NCBI GenBank assembly: GCA_002077045.2
Contig: KZ111177.1
Location: 101,383 to 165,382 of the forward strand
Origin: Rachicladosporium sp. CCFEE 5018
Taxonomy: Eukaryota > Ascomycota > Dothideomycetes > Cladosporiales > Cladosporiaceae
Direction of reading: 5' to 3'
Length of the DNA: 64,000 nucleotides
The notes below the pieces were generated by a model. The model saw nothing but the letters and a program-made list of their open reading frames with translations. It did not search any database and had not been told where the DNA came from. Position numbers and translations under genes: made by a program. Positions 12,301 to 24,100 of the stretch are shown one piece after another. Within the stretch, counting starts at the first letter, position 1, and every line of letters starts with the position of its first letter.

Positions 12301-12809
12301 AGATGGGCGTCTACTCGTGCTTTACTGAAATCAAACTTGATCGGCTCGTCGAACCGCGACTCGGCTCTCTTTGGTGTATCGCTGCCACAGTCCATGTTCT
12401 CCTGATCCACCTCTGCAGACGTGCGCCGCACGGCTGGCTGACGCACATTCGGTTGATTGGTGTTGTCGCTAAGTGCGCGTCGGAGTGGACTATTTGGCGA
12501 GACTTTGCGCAGTGACGGGCGCGTGCCACTGCGCTTCACTGAGAACCTCGACTTTGGCGCGAGATCGGCTGGTCCCTCTGCGCTGTAAGCACGCGAAAGT
12601 GCAGATGGCGAGGCGGGGACGTTGTTGATTGTTGTTGCTGTGGTGGCGGATGAGCGCGTGAACAATTGGAAGCGCGCGGGCTTCGAAGGCGAACGCGACA
12701 GTGTCCGACGTAGCTGTCTGATAGACTCGATCGTACTGTGGTGTGTAGGGGAAAGCAAATGCGCAGCAGTGCCGGCTGAATGGTGCGTAGGGGATATTTC
12801 GAACTCCAT
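9381..12809 (-). CDS. wee1: Wee1-family mitosis-inhibitor protein kinase
   Basis: A single exon from ATG 12809 to a stop at 9381 encodes 1142 residues. About 1-780 is Ser/Pro-rich and probably disordered, with many SP/TP sites, as in fungal Wee1/Swe1. The kinase domain runs from about 795 to 1115: glycine loop FGIGEFSQVYRV, VAIK-type lysine in WAVKKSRR, catalytic loop HLDLKPANVFI with Asp916, DFG starting at Asp934, and the Wee1-type EGDREYIGPEVL activation segment. Swe1/Wee1 phosphorylates the inhibitory tyrosine of Cdk1 and delays mitosis, acting in nucleus and at bud neck or septum. The lack of introns in such a long gene is normal for this family in fungi. The start is preceded by 1.4 kb of non-coding DNA. 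Orthology is inferred from kinase motifs and architecture. Confidence 0.9.
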   Translation of the reverse strand: MEFEISPTHHSAGTAAHLLSPTHHSTIESIRQLRRTLSRSPSKPARFQLFTRSSATTATTINNVPASPSALSRAYSAEGPADLAPKSRFSVKRSGTRPSLRKVSPNSPLRRALSDNTNQPNVRQPAVRRTSAEVDQENMDCGSDTPKRAESRFDEPIKFDFSKARVDAHLQPVLREHFPPKSSPLKRSDGVMNLEVASMSSPRAKRRSLHGTGSFGGDFNIFDQGGDGTSHDSMEHFEESEREDSKTGFSTWPDHVAQSPHRRPFGLRKSTLQQRVGVGRTRLFTDAPNELNAPQPSARARARYSLDGALPLRSADMDSPFRRSGMMDPPVLFAQPGQKLYQSAPKPHPLSQALTPSSSNSSITHEVSNTPKAPIAASFAKPDLQKPSVNFAKSLPIGALRPEKKAANASAGSQDFATPDAYRMPRPMPQAFMSTGLISKRNRSVDLPAVSFGASGPMPDTPSKKTTIVFAGTPAPASALGKVAQPLHEFGSPTTPFNGRISKMSAGSFGKASNIFGSNAPQLTRRGSFVSINGDDSNSSPTQHMDGHSSADDLPPTPTKATTTVARPQSKGGKSNSLRSSLFGRRTSIGLDTFLPPDGEQQSPEEELASKYPPLLHSPFVPKSTKATPASVHCVQPAITVNSCDSPSPCRGRGRHNRQRSLPSDVATNVSRLHPIAARNVTPVRPAYTKTSISAPDLNASFDSSMNHSPHTPFESNSPPDASKLSISAEHKSSLFLPTDSFPPATPTGPRDSYNASMGQSNASSGYFANDVDTSLTARFGQVTSFGIGEFSQVYRVEKPVRPQGTSPRGSSHSVWAVKKSRRPYTGNKDRARKMREVQLLQQLRGHEHIITLVDTWEAKNHLYIQTEFCENGNMKDFLAQAGYKGRLDDFRIWKIMLELAEGIKSIHDADLIHLDLKPANVFIDWEGVLKIGDFGLASRWPAPPDLDGEGDREYIGPEVLCGRFDKPADIFALGMIMLEIAGNIVLPDNGASWQRLRADDWTDVPSLTWSSDNNMLRDEDGAPIESSVGAQAFVANEDDDLDFLRRPSPKAAKVERSHDLVQPPNFMVDLADPASLDRIVHWMLSANPNARPVVDQLLTVEGVQWVQQRRRAGATVFEGTWGPADDVLGVGSDADVEMTDI

Positions 12810-14265
12810 GGTGAATCACGGCGGCATCTGGGGCCGCGGTGTCGAGGTTGGTGCGGATGAGGGGCGCACTGTTGTTTATGTACTATGAGTGCCTAGCCAT
12901 TCGAGTGCGCCAATGTCGCAAGTCCGCTCTTGTAGGCGACGACTTATGCAGTGAGGTCTCCTTTCAGGCAACAGGTTTGTGGCAGTCTCACTGGATTTCC
13001 AGAGTCGCGTGTCGCAGTGCGGGAGGCGCAATGTGTTGGTGTGAGCCCAGAACCAGGTGCGGTATCGGTGATGCAAAGATGGCGGGAACGTGCTCGAGAC
13101 AATGCGATAAGAATGGACAATGCTGATCGTGCGAATGTCGTCGAGGGTGTGCTGAAGCCGCGGAATGCAGTGCGGTGTACACACGCGTCAGCTGCTGCTC
13201 GGCAGTGTGTGTACGGTGGTGGGGATCTCGGAGGTATGAACCGCGTATGTACGATAGCGGCGGAGTATGTGAGACTGTACACGCTTGCTCGCAGGAGAGG
13301 TGAAGTCGGTCTTGTTGATGGTGATCGGCATAGTCTGACTTGGAAGTTGTTGCGTCGCGAGACTGTTCTCTCAGGGAAGGGACTTGACGGAAGGTTCCGC
13401 ACCAATCACAGAATCGATCCACAGCCACACGATCTCAGAACGGTTGACCCTACCAAGATCAAAGGGCCACGTCGCAAGCTCACGCGACTATATGAGACCC
13501 TGCGTATGTATCAAAGTATGCAGCATGGTTTGGAGAGGGCTGTTGACTATTACACTTGCCACCGTCTACATGCACGAGTGTGAGTCGTCACGACTTTGCC
13601 ACCAAGCCCTGGTTTGTTTACCTCTAAATCAACATTACACAGCCATCTCTGCGATTCACATCCATCGTTCCATCATCACACCACAACGTCACCGTCTACA
13701 TCATCACCCTCTCGATCTCACGAGCCTCCCCCTCTCCCCAATATTGCCAATCCCCTTTCTACCTTACGACCCTCCCGTGGAACAAGTCCCAAACTTTGAG
13801 ATCTCAACGCCTTGTCCACATCGAGCCTGCCGTGTCTCCGATTGACAGCCCTGCGACCGATGCCGATGCCCTGGACGCGTTGCGCGTTGGGATGCCATGT
13901 CCCGGGCTTGACAACGCGTCGATCATCGGGAGAAGTTGCAGGTTGGTGTGAAGGCAGAGTTCGAGGGTTTCAACGTGATGACGAGAGTGGCGTGAAGAAA
14001 GTAAACAGAGGGATCGCGTTGAGGGCACGTAGTCACGTGCGAGAACCTGTCTCGTGATCCACATTTGCTGTACCTACATGTATTCTATCGTGTGTACAGT
14101 TCAGTCATGGACGGCACTCGAGAGGTCAAAGTCATATGAAGATGGAATCATCCAATTTGGTAGGGTATCATTGTGCTATGTTCACTTCCCCTTTCGCGTT
14201 TTGACATTCAAACACCGTGAAATATAGAGGCTACCAGCACTTGGCCACCTCTGTCCCGATTCTCT
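12810..14265. other. intergenic region between Wee1 5' end and Crh gene 3' end
   Basis: No convincing gene. A 210-codon open frame at 12951-13583 lacks any recognisable motif and overlaps frames of similar length on the other strand, typical of chance at this GC content. A pyrimidine-rich, C/T/A-only-like stretch at about 13610-13760 resembles a fungal transcription-start region on the plus strand, but no good coding exon follows it. Confidence 0.45.
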
Positions 14266-15837
14266 CTATGCAAAAGCAGCCACAGCCGCAAATCCAACAG
14301 CCGTCACAGCGGCAGCGCCATTCCCCATCCACTCTGCGGCATGTCTCTTCCCTTCAGACTTCCCTGGCACAGTCGTAACAATCACAACTCCTGTCGTGGT
14401 AGCTGCGCTTGTCACTGCACTGTTGGTCCCCAGCATATCACCCGCAGCCATGGGCAGATTCCTCGCTACGCAATTACTCGGGTATATTGTAGTGGCGAAT
14501 CCACGATCATCGAATCCCGTCGAGACGATGGGTACCGATGCTGTCGTTAGGAAACCTCGTTGGTCGTAGCCAGTAGTAAGCTCATATCCGGAAGCCGAGC
14601 AGAAGCCCGCTGCAGAGACTGCTGAGGAGTATGAGGAGGGCCATTGAGGGGACGTCGACTAATCATATTATTAGCAGAATTCATGTATAGCTGTGCGCGC
14701 ACTGTGCTAGGGGTATGTTGGGAATAGGGACTTACTCACTGGCGCAGCGCTGGCAGGCGGTACCACTTTGCCTGAGCCACTGATCGTCCAGCCTGAAGGC
14801 AGACCGGGAAGAGTCGTGTAGGAGACCGTTGCTGAACTGAGGGTCGTTGCTTGGGGGATCCAGGGGTAGACACTCGGTGTGACAGCGTTGCTGGAGTCGC
14901 TTCGGTGGGTTCCCGAGAAGGGCACAATATTGCCATTTGACATGGAAGTGATGGCTGGTGCCGCAGCATTGGTACCGCTCGCTGCGCCCGCGTTGGCATT
15001 CACGGCGCCACCTTCGGACATAATGCTCGACCAAGCGCCGCTGGTGTCGCCGTAAGTGTACTTCGTACCTGTGGAGTAGTCGACTACTGAGCAGGACTGG
15101 ACGACCATTGTGAAGGGGCCGGTGGAGTAGTCTGTGGGACCCTGAGACCAGCTGACTGTACCTTCTGGGTTGCCTGGATCACCTCCACTCCATGCGCCTA
15201 GTTTGAACTGCATGGGTGTCTGAGGGAATTGGCCATTGGCCTCGTTCGCGTTGAGTACTCGCACTGTTGTCCCGTCGATTTGCCAGACGACGCGGTTCTC
15301 CGTCCAGTGTATCGTGTACGTATGGAAGGTGCCTTGTGTGCTGCTGACTGCATGTGTCGCAGCTCTGTCGTATGTAGTCGTTTGACCCTTGCCGAAATAG
15401 TTGCTTTGTACTTGGTCGTTCTGTGCGCCCAGCCACTCCCAGTCTATCTCATCCAGGTCGTCCGACTGCAGTACCGACGAGCTGACGATGCCTCTTCCTG
15501 GCGCTGCTTTCATGACCACCTCTACGTGACCGAACATGATATACCAATTCGAGTTAAGCTGTGGTGCTTGCCCCGGCCCAGCAACTGTGAATGAGACGCC
15601 GTTCGAGTCGTACGTCGGGTTGCCTTGTGCTGTGAACTCGCTCGAGGGTCCAGACCGGAAGTCCACTGCTGTCGCACGGCCAAGTGCAATGTCTCCCGGA
15701 CAGGTCTGTTGTGTAGGGTTGCATGAGCTGTAGGTCTGCTGGTATGATGGTCCTGCGAAGAGGATTGCTGTGATGGTGGCCATAACAGCTAGTCGCAGTG
15801 ACGACCGCATGGCGAGCATAGTTGTGATCGAGAGCAT
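14266..15837 (-). CDS. Crh-type GH16 chitin-glucan transglycosylase, GPI-anchored
   Basis: Exons 15837-14740 and 14658-14266 with one 81 bp phase-0 intron (GTGAGT..ATTAG) give 496 residues. The start ATG 15837 is followed by two more in-frame ATGs; the one before RSSLRLAVMATITAILFA gives the most classical signal peptide. The GH16 active-site motif DEIDWEW places the catalytic glutamates at 130 and 134. Cysteines at both ends of the domain and a Ser/Thr/Ala-rich spacer follow. Exon 2 ends in a small-residue, hydrophobic tail after GNG, a likely GPI attachment signal. Crh1/Utr2 enzymes link chitin to beta-1,6/1,3-glucan in the cell wall. I see no chitin-binding module. An alternative donor GTAAGT 4 nt downstream would break the frame of exon 2, so GTGAGT was chosen. 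Confidence 0.85.
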
Positions 15838-16289
15838 TATAGTGATGCTGCGAAGGATGTTTGCTGTGCTGAAGGTGTCTTCGGATGTAAGTGAACACAG
15901 AAAGGCGGGTGTGCATGTAGGAAATCCCGAGGGAAGGAAACACCTTATGGCAAAGGCTAGGCTCCTGACCAGCCACCTACTGTTTCATAGACTGGATGCG
16001 TCACAATGTATGTGCTTACAGGTTGTACGCTGGCTACTGCTTGCTAGTAGCAGGGCTGTGGTGTGGTGATTTGCTGGCGGACCGAGAAGATGGCTGGTCA
16101 AAGGTGGTTGGCAGGACAGCGGCTGTGGCTGCGGAGCGGGAAGGCGTGGCCCGCGCACGCTAGAAGCCGGCAGCACTTTTCGATGCCGAAATGTGAGTCT
16201 TTGATCCAGTTTCGTGTATATTGGCGTATATCATAGAGATCCTTCTAGATACCATAACGAGGCAGCAGTGGGGAGGAAACCAGGTCGGA
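15838..16289. other. divergent promoter region between Crh gene and PRO2
   Basis: About 450 bp between two start codons on opposite strands, so it probably carries both promoters. No gene or repeat seen. Confidence 0.5.
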
Positions 16290-17740
16290 ATGTCCCTCAC
16301 TAACGCTTCGCCCGAAGACGCTGCTCGTGCGGCGAAGACCTCTTCACGAAAGCTTGCGACACTTTCCACAGCAGCGAGAAATAGTGCACTGGATGCTGTC
16401 TACAGTGAACTCGCTGCTGCACGGGACGATATTCTCGCCGCGAACGCGAAAGATCTTGAGCTTGCAAAGCAGTCTGCGAAGGACGGCAACCTCAATCCTA
16501 GCATAGTCAAGAGACTTGATCTCTCAAGGCCAGGCAAATTCGACGACATGCTGCAGGGCATACGAGATGTCAGAGATCTGGACGACCCAGGTAAGTAAAT
16601 TATGTCACTTTCTTGTGTCTTGCTCCCTCAATACAATTTTCTTTCAGCTTGCTCACCCTGCTGACTGTTCAAAGTCGGCAGGGTGGACTTACGAACAGAG
16701 CTTGACAACGGCCTCATCTTGCAACGACAGACGTGTCCCATCGGTGTGCTCCTCATCATATTCGAAGCACGGCCTGAAGTCATTGCAAATATCGCATCGC
16801 TCGCAATCAAGTCAGCAAACGCAGCTATCCTCAAGGGTGGCAAGGAGTCGACGGAGTCCTTCAAGGTCATCGCATCGGTCATCTCGAAAGCACTGGACAG
16901 GACTGAGGTGCCCAACGATTCGATACAATTGGTAGCGACCCGTGATGCGATCGACTCACTTCTAGAGCTTAGCAAGTACATCGACTTGGTGATCCCACGT
17001 GGTTCGAATGAGCTCGTAAGCCACTGCCAGCGCAAAGCACACAGCCCGTGATGGGTCATGCGGACGGTCTATGTACTCTCTATATCCACTCGGACGCGGA
17101 CAAGAAAATGGCCGTGGATGTCGTGGTCGATTCGAAGACGGACTACCCGGCAGCGTGCAATGCAGTGGAGACTTTACTTGTAAACGAAGATGTGCTGGAC
17201 ACGGTGCTACCAGACGTTGCATCTGCTTTGATCGCCAAGGGTGTGAGCTTGCGTTGCGATCCAGCGTCGAAGAAAGCGCTGGAGTCGAAGCTGGAGCCCA
17301 GCAATCATAATAGCATCACATCTGCTTCCGACGCCGACTTCGCGACCGAGTTCCTTGACCTTGTCATCGCCATATGCACTATCCCCTCGAGCTCGGGCAG
17401 CCCCACATCCGCCGTCGACGCAGCCATAGATCATATCAATGAGCATGGCTCGCACCACACAGACGCCATCATCACAGCGAGTAAAGATGTTGCAGACCGT
17501 TTCTGCAATGGAGTCGACTCTGCGTGCAAATTTTGGAATTGCAGCACGCGATTCTGCGATGGGATGAGATTTGGGTTCGGTACAGAAGTCGGCATCAGCA
17601 CCAACAAAGTGCATGCAAGGGGACCTGTGGGACTCGAGGGACTGATGATTCATGAGTATCGTCTTGCTGGCAATGGGCAGGGTGCGGCCATGTATGGGAG
17701 CGGTGGAAGGCAGTACACGCACAAGAAGTTGCCTCTGTAG
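16290..17740 (+). CDS. PRO2: glutamate-5-semialdehyde dehydrogenase (gamma-glutamyl phosphate reductase), apparent frameshift
   Basis: Exon 1 is 16290-16590 (start MSLTNASPEDAAR), intron 16591-16674 (GTAAGT..AAAG, phase 1), then coding resumes at 16675. The product is the second enzyme of proline synthesis, NADPH-dependent reduction of glutamyl-5-phosphate. Motifs: CPIGVLLIIFEARPEV, IPRGSNELV, VMGHADG, catalytic-Cys motif PAACNAVETLLV (Cys codon 17156), FGTEVGISTNKVHARGPVG. Between SNELV (about 17018) and VMGHADG (17048) the frame shifts by one base; the linker has family-normal length if one A is restored in the A run at 17034-17036. Reading on without the shift meets a stop at 17048. A 29 bp GTAAGC..CACAG segment could be removed in frame, but it is too short for a fungal intron and would delete conserved residues. 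It is either a base lost in the assembly or a recent null allele. Confidence 0.8.
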
Positions 17741-18508
17741 TGTACTATCGACATGTCGTGTAGTGCAACATGACATACTGTTCGAGCACCTGTACAAGAA
17801 GAAGCCTCGTGAGATGGCGCTCGCATGTACAAAGCAGCTGTCCGGCTTGCAGTGCAGGGGTGGGCGTAGCAGATTCGGCTATCAGGTTGCACTGCAGGGC
17901 TCCCGTCGAGAGACGACCTCATGTTGTTTGATTGTGACGCAACCTCATCCGTAAGGCTGGTCCTGCTCTGCATTGCTTGACAGCTGATAAGAATATGCTG
18001 TTCATACAGAACTCTTTGGCAATTGACTTTTGTCGAGTCGCGTTCGGCGATTGATGTCATGGCAACAGGCAAGCTCGATCGTGGCGCCTTCCGTCAATTC
18101 TTTGACTTTTGTGCTCGTCTCATGTCCTTGTACAACTGCAGCGACAATTACAGCCGCTTCCGAGGTCGGTACAAGCACAAGCACATGCACATGGACACGA
18201 TGCGATGTGATGCAAAGATAAGCACAACTAGCAGGCAAGTGAGGTAGCCTTGCGTCTTGCTAGCAGAGCACCGTACGTCAGAACAGACTCCACCTCATGC
18301 AGTGTGAGACATCGACACAGTAGCATCAACAACATAACCCCGCAGCGTTCTGCTAGCACTAGTAGGCTGTGATAGCAGGAAGCCCGGAGTACCAAGACGA
18401 GCCGGGGTGCCATGCGAATAGACTTGTTGAGTACATAACCATTGGTCTGCCTGAACTGGGTTTCGAGTGACCTTCCTGGTCTTCTCTACAACTCTGTAAA
18501 TCACCATC
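17741..18508. other. intergenic region between PRO2 and hexosaminidase gene
   Basis: Contains the PRO2 3' flank and the promoter of the GH20 gene. Short open frames on both strands have no recognisable product. Confidence 0.5.
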
Positions 18509-20296
18509 ATGCGGCTTCTACTCACAAGTATCCTCTGCCTTCCCACTGCTTGGGCTATTTGGCCATTACCGTCTACGTACACTCATGGCAACACAACGCT
18601 TTGGATCGACCCAAGTATAAAGATCACCTACAACGGCGCGGGACAGGTACTTGAATCTTCTCCGGTGGGCACTTAGCCTGACCCTCACTCATCTCATTAC
18701 TTGCAGAAATTATTGAACACCTATCACTCTTCGTGGAGTGGTAACAACTCAGCAACACATCAGGTCATTTCCAATGCGATCCAGAGGACTCATGATACAC
18801 TGTTCGACAAGCTCTTCGTGCCGTGGAAGTTCCATCCAAGGTTCTCGGACTTTGAGCCGGACTGCAATAATAAGCTCTTCGTCAAGAGCATCTCTCTCCA
18901 GCAGAACGCCACAGATCCCGCAGATATCCTCAAGCCGGCGCTGGGGGGCGTGAGTGAGGCATACACACTTACCGTGACAGAGAGCGGTGATGTAACCATC
19001 ACATCTTCGTCCTCGATCGGACTGTCGTACGGCTTGACGACATTCACCCAGCTCTTCTTCGAGCATACTGATGGCGGAGCATACACGAGCCTCGCGCCCG
19101 TGTCAATTACTGACGCTCCGAAGTTCGCGTGGCGAGGTCTTAATGTTGACACTTCGCGGACGTTCAAGCCGATGATCGATTTGTACCGCACTGTCGACGC
19201 CTTGGCTTACAGCAAATTCAATCGCCTGCACTGGCACATTACAGACTCGCAGTCATGGCCATTGGAGATTCCGTCGATGCCGGAGCTGGCTGATAAGGGT
19301 GCATATGTTGGGTTCCAAAAGTACTCGCCCGAGGATGTGAGGGCGCTGCAGGAGTATGGCTCTTTGCTGGGTGTGCAGGTGGTCATGGAGATCGACCAGC
19401 CAGGTCACACCTCGTCAATTGCGTTCAGTCATCCGGAGCTGATTGCTGCATTCGAAGTACTACCGAATTGGGATACCTATGCTGCTGAGCCGCCGTCTGG
19501 CACCCTCAAGCTGAATTCGACTGCTGTGTACGAGTTCTTGGAGAAGCTGTTCGATGATCTGCTTCCGCGTCTGACACCACTGACTCAATACTTCCATCTC
19601 GGCGGCGACGAAGTGAACCTCAACGCCTACAATCTCGACGATACAGTCGGCTCGAACTCCACTGAGATACTGCAACCTCTGATGCAGAAGTTCATGGACC
19701 GCAACATGGCCCAAATTGTAGCCGCAAACTTCACACCCCTAGTCTGGGAGGAAATGCTCCTCACCTGGAACCTCACTCTCCCCTCCCAAACGCTGATCAA
19801 CAGCTGGCAGAGCGACGAGAACGTCGCAGCCATAGCGAGCAAAGGCTACAGAGTCATTGCCGGAAATTACAACTACTGGTACCTCGACTGCGGACAAGGC
19901 CAATGGCTCGACTTCCGCCCCGGCGCCTCCTCAGCACAATACTGGCCCTACCCAGACTACTGCTCGCCCCGCCACAATTGGCGCGTGATGTACTCCTACG
20001 ATCCGTTGTCTGGTGTTCCAGCCAATGCAACGCAGTTTGTCGTTGGCGGGGAAGCGCACATCTGGAGCGAGCAGACTGATGCTGTTAATTTGGACCAGAT
20101 GGTTTGGCCTAGGGCTTGCGCGGCTGGGGAGGTGCTGTGGTCCGGGGCTAAGGACGAGTATGGGCAGAATCGGAGTCAGATTACAGCGAGTCCTAGACTG
20201 AGTGAGATGAGGGAAAGGCTTGTCGCAAGAGGGGTGAGGGCTGAGCCGATTCAGATGCCGTTTTGTACTATGAATGGGACGCAGTGTGCGCTGTAG
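18509..20296 (+). CDS. secreted beta-N-acetylhexosaminidase, GH20
   Basis: Exon 1 18509-18646 encodes a signal peptide (MRLLLTSILCLPTAWA) and the mature start IWPLPSTYTHG. A 60 bp phase-0 intron (GTACTT..TTGCAG) is followed by exon 2, 18707-20296. Total 575 residues, normal for fungal enzymes. The GH20 N-terminal domain is followed by the catalytic barrel: RGLNVDTSR, LHWHITDSQSWP, EIDQPGHTSS, and the catalytic pair in HLGGDEVN at Asp347-Glu348. C-terminal motifs GGEAHIWSEQTD and WPRACAAGEVLWSG are present. The enzyme removes terminal GlcNAc from chitooligosaccharides and works after chitinases in wall turnover and nutrition; substrate-assisted catalysis uses the Asp-Glu pair. Several N-glycosylation sequons are visible. 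Nothing is missing. Confidence 0.92.
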
Positions 20297-21123
20297 TGGA
20301 CCAGAAGGAAAAGCTGTGGAACAATGAAGCCATTGGTCTCAACGGCCCGACAAGTGCGTATCAGCTGCCATTACCTGCTCGCATACATGGAGTAGAAGTC
20401 GTCGGCATCGTTATGCTTGGGCTTTGACGCGGCAAGATTTGACGTAACGATGTACCCATGTGTCCGTACCATTGCCGCCATGTGTCATGCCCGCAGCATC
20501 GATTCGATGAACTGCAGCATTGCAGCTTTTGCTGTGCACGTGAGGGAACGCCACTACGCAGGCCTCGTGTACCAAAAGTGATCTGCAGGCACAGCTCACC
20601 CGATTCCCTTCGCATCCAGGTACCGGATGCGTGGCCGAGGAGGCGCATGTTGCTAGCGCACCAAGCTCGTACTGTGCCGACTGTTGCCGCGATGTTTTTA
20701 TCGCAGAACAGCCGATGACCTTGACATTACGAATAGCACGCAAGTGGTTGGTAGGACAGAACATCACCACCCATACAGGAACATAGAGGTATTGAGCGAA
20801 GATCTCCTTGCACCGTTTTCCACAATCCTTCTCCCGTGTCACCGCCTTCGATAAGAGCTTACACCCGCGATTGGGTGGTAAGGCTGTCTTGCTTGAGACC
20901 CTCCCAAGTACTCGGAAGGCTGAGGTATTAGAAGGCTATACTTATACGTGACGGGCCGCCTCAAAGCGTGACGATTCACTCGTAAGACTCTGACGATTCG
21001 GTTCTACTACTAAACCGTAGCTCTCCCGACTGTGTCAGATCTCCTCCAGTAAGACATTCCATGGACTGAGCTCCGGACTTCAAATACCTACTACCAAGCT
21101 CGTCGAGAGCAGAATCTGCAGCC
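20297..21123. other. intergenic region upstream of NAD-glutamate dehydrogenase
   Basis: No gene supported. The promoter of the gene at 21124 should lie here. Confidence 0.5.
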
Positions 21124-24100
21124 ATGGCTTCACTTACACCGAACGGCGCAAATGGCACCACACAACCGCACAACAAGCTCCTCGACACCGTCATCCGCGA
21201 ACCCTCCAGACACCCCTCCCCTCAGCCTACACATCTCGGTGTGCCAGGCTCTCCCAACCCGCACGTCCTGCATGAGAGCGGCAGCGGCTATGTCGCACCA
21301 AATTTTGAGGGCAAAGCAAAGCAGATGGAGGATGTCATGACCGAGCTAGACGCTGCCGAGTTCATCCCAGAGGACTTCGTGAAGACCGAGACGGAATGGT
21401 TCTACAACGCCCTGGGGATCGATGATATGTATTTCAGCACAGAGACTGTAGCGGCGATTGCGAGCCACATCCACTCGCTTTGGGCTGCGAAGGTCGCTGC
21501 TTATGCCAGAGGAGGTGGAGACGGACCGATCCAGATCCAGCTGGACAAGGAGGATGTGGACCGTGCGGTGTACATCGATACGAGCACGCCAGGAATTACC
21601 AACGCTGGTGGACCGAAGTACGAGGAGAGGCTAGAGACGAAGTACCTGGACGGAAGTCGAGGCGCGAAGAGCTTCCGAGTGGAGACCTTCAGGGCAACAA
21701 GCTCGGATGCGGCGGTGCAGTCGATCAGGTGCTACTTCGTGTACCAGGCGAGCTTCAAGAACAAGACGCCCGAAATGGGTGAGACGAGGATTGAAGTACT
21801 TGGCGACGAGAGGTTCCTGCAGAAGACTACCAAGAACACGAAGCAGGTGTACCAGGGGATCATGGACCAAGCTGTCCAGCGCACTGGACCCGTGATCGAT
21901 ATGTACGACGTCGAGGGTCAGCGGGAGAAGCGACTTATCGTAGGCTTCAAGCAAGGTAGTGCCTTGGGCTTGTTCTCTGCACTGAGCAACCTCTACCACT
22001 ACTACGGCCTGACGTCTTCGAGGAAGTACGTTGAGCAGTTCTCGAATGGAATCACAATCATGTCAATCTACCTTAGACCCTCGCCAAACAGCACGAGCAA
22101 ACACCCTCCGATCGAAGCCAGCATCCACCAGATTACCAAGGAGATCTCACTTTTGTACTGCATACCACAGAATAAGTTTCAGGCGCACTTCATTGCTGGA
22201 AAGATGTCGTTGCAGGAGTCGATATACGCTCATTGCGTCTGGATCTTCGTGCAGCACTTTCTCAACCGTCTGGGGAGCGAGTATAACACACTGGCAACGA
22301 TGCTCGACAGCAACAACAACGCACATGCCGAGATTCTGGGCAAGCTGAAGAAGCGCCTGAGAAACGAGACTTTCACCGCAGACTACATTCTCGAGATCAT
22401 CAACCAGTATCCCGATCTCGTCCGCCCGCTGTACTTAGCTTTCGCCAACACGCATTACGTTCAGACGCGTGGTGAGGAGGATAACTTCCTCCCGACTCTT
22501 TCGTATCAGCGGATGACGATCGACAGGGCACTTACAGACTCTGAGCTGGCTGCGCTCATCGCAAAGACCGCCGTCAACGAGCATCACGAGATGGTCATGA
22601 CAGCATTCCGCGTCTTCAACAGCTCAGTACTGAAGACGAACTTCTACACACCAACCAAAGTCGCTCTATCGTTCCGACTGAATCCCACTTTCTTGCCCGT
22701 CGAAGAGTACCCTCAACCACTCTACGGCATGTTCCTGGTGATCAGCTCGGAATTCAGAGGCTTCCATCTCCGCTTCCGCGACATCGCGCGTGGTGGCATT
22801 CGCATCGTCAAGTCTAGGAGCCGCGAAGCGTATGGCATCAACGCTCGGTCGATGTTCGACGAGAACTACAATTTGGCCAATACTCAGCAAAAGAAGAACA
22901 AAGATATCCCGGAAGGCGGCAGCAAGGGTGTCATTTTACTAGACTTTTTGCACCAAGACAAGGCTCGAGTGGCGTTCGAGAAGTACATCGATTCGGTCAT
23001 GGACCTGCTGCTGCCACCTACGAGCCCCGGCATTAAAGACCCGATCGTTGACCTTCATGGCAAAGAGGAGATCCTGTTCATGGGTCCTGATGAGAACACT
23101 GCAGATCTTGTCGACTGGGCAACTGAGCACGCTCGCATTCGCGGCGCACCCTGGTGGAAGTCCTTCTTTACCGGCAAATCCCCTAAGCTTGGCGGCATCC
23201 CCCACGATCGCTATGGCATGACCACGCTTAGTGTGCGTGAGTACGTGCTAGGTATCTATCGCAAGCTCAATCTCGACGAGCGTGAGGTCCGCAAGCTGCA
23301 GACAGGTGGTCCAGATGGCGATTTAGGCTCAAACGAGATCCTCCTCGGCAACGAGAAATATGTAGCCATAGTCGACGGCTCTGGCGTGCTCGTCGACCCG
23401 AATGGTCTCGACCGCTCCGAACTCCTTCGCCTGGCGAAGGACCGCAAGATGATCTCCGACTTCGCCGCCGCAAAACTCAGCTCCGCAGGCTACCGCGTTC
23501 TAGTTGAAGACTCCAACCTCACCCTTCCCTCCGGCGAAGTGATCAACAACGGCACCACTTTCCGCAACACCTTCCACCTCCGCAACCAAGAACACTACGA
23601 TATCTTCGTCCCCTGCGGCGGCCGCCCAGAGAGCATCGATTTCTCCACCGCCACGAAACTGATCAAAGGCGGCAAACCTTGCATCCCGTACATCGTCGAA
23701 GGCGCGAATCTGTTCATCACACAAGAAGCCAAGCTCCGCCTCGAAAAAGCCGGCACGGTGATCTTCAAAGACGCCTCCGCGAACAAAGGCGGCGTCACGT
23801 CCTCCTCGCTCGAAGTGCTCGCCTCGCTGTCCTTCGACGACGCGGGCTTCATAGAACATATGTGCGTCCGCCCCGACGGGACTGTGCCAGCGTTCTACGA
23901 GGAGTACGTGAGACAAGTGCAGGCTACGATTCGAGAGAACGCGAGGCTGGAGTTTGAGGTTCTGTGGCGGGAGGGCGAGGCTACGGGAGAGAGCAGGAGT
24001 ATTCTGAGTGATCGGCTGAGTGTGGCTATTACGCGGATGGATGAGGAGCTGCAGGCTACAGAGTTGTGGGATAATGTTGAGCTGCGGAGGAGTGTGTTGA

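Noticed and set aside
12951..13583. 210-codon plus-strand frame upstream of Wee1
   Set aside because: No motif, overlapping open frames on the other strand, irregular composition; likely chance in GC-rich non-coding DNA.
17016..17044. 29 bp intron in PRO2 (GTAAGC..CACAG) that would keep the frame
   Set aside because: Far below the usual fungal minimum, lacks room for a branch site, and would delete ten residues present in the family.
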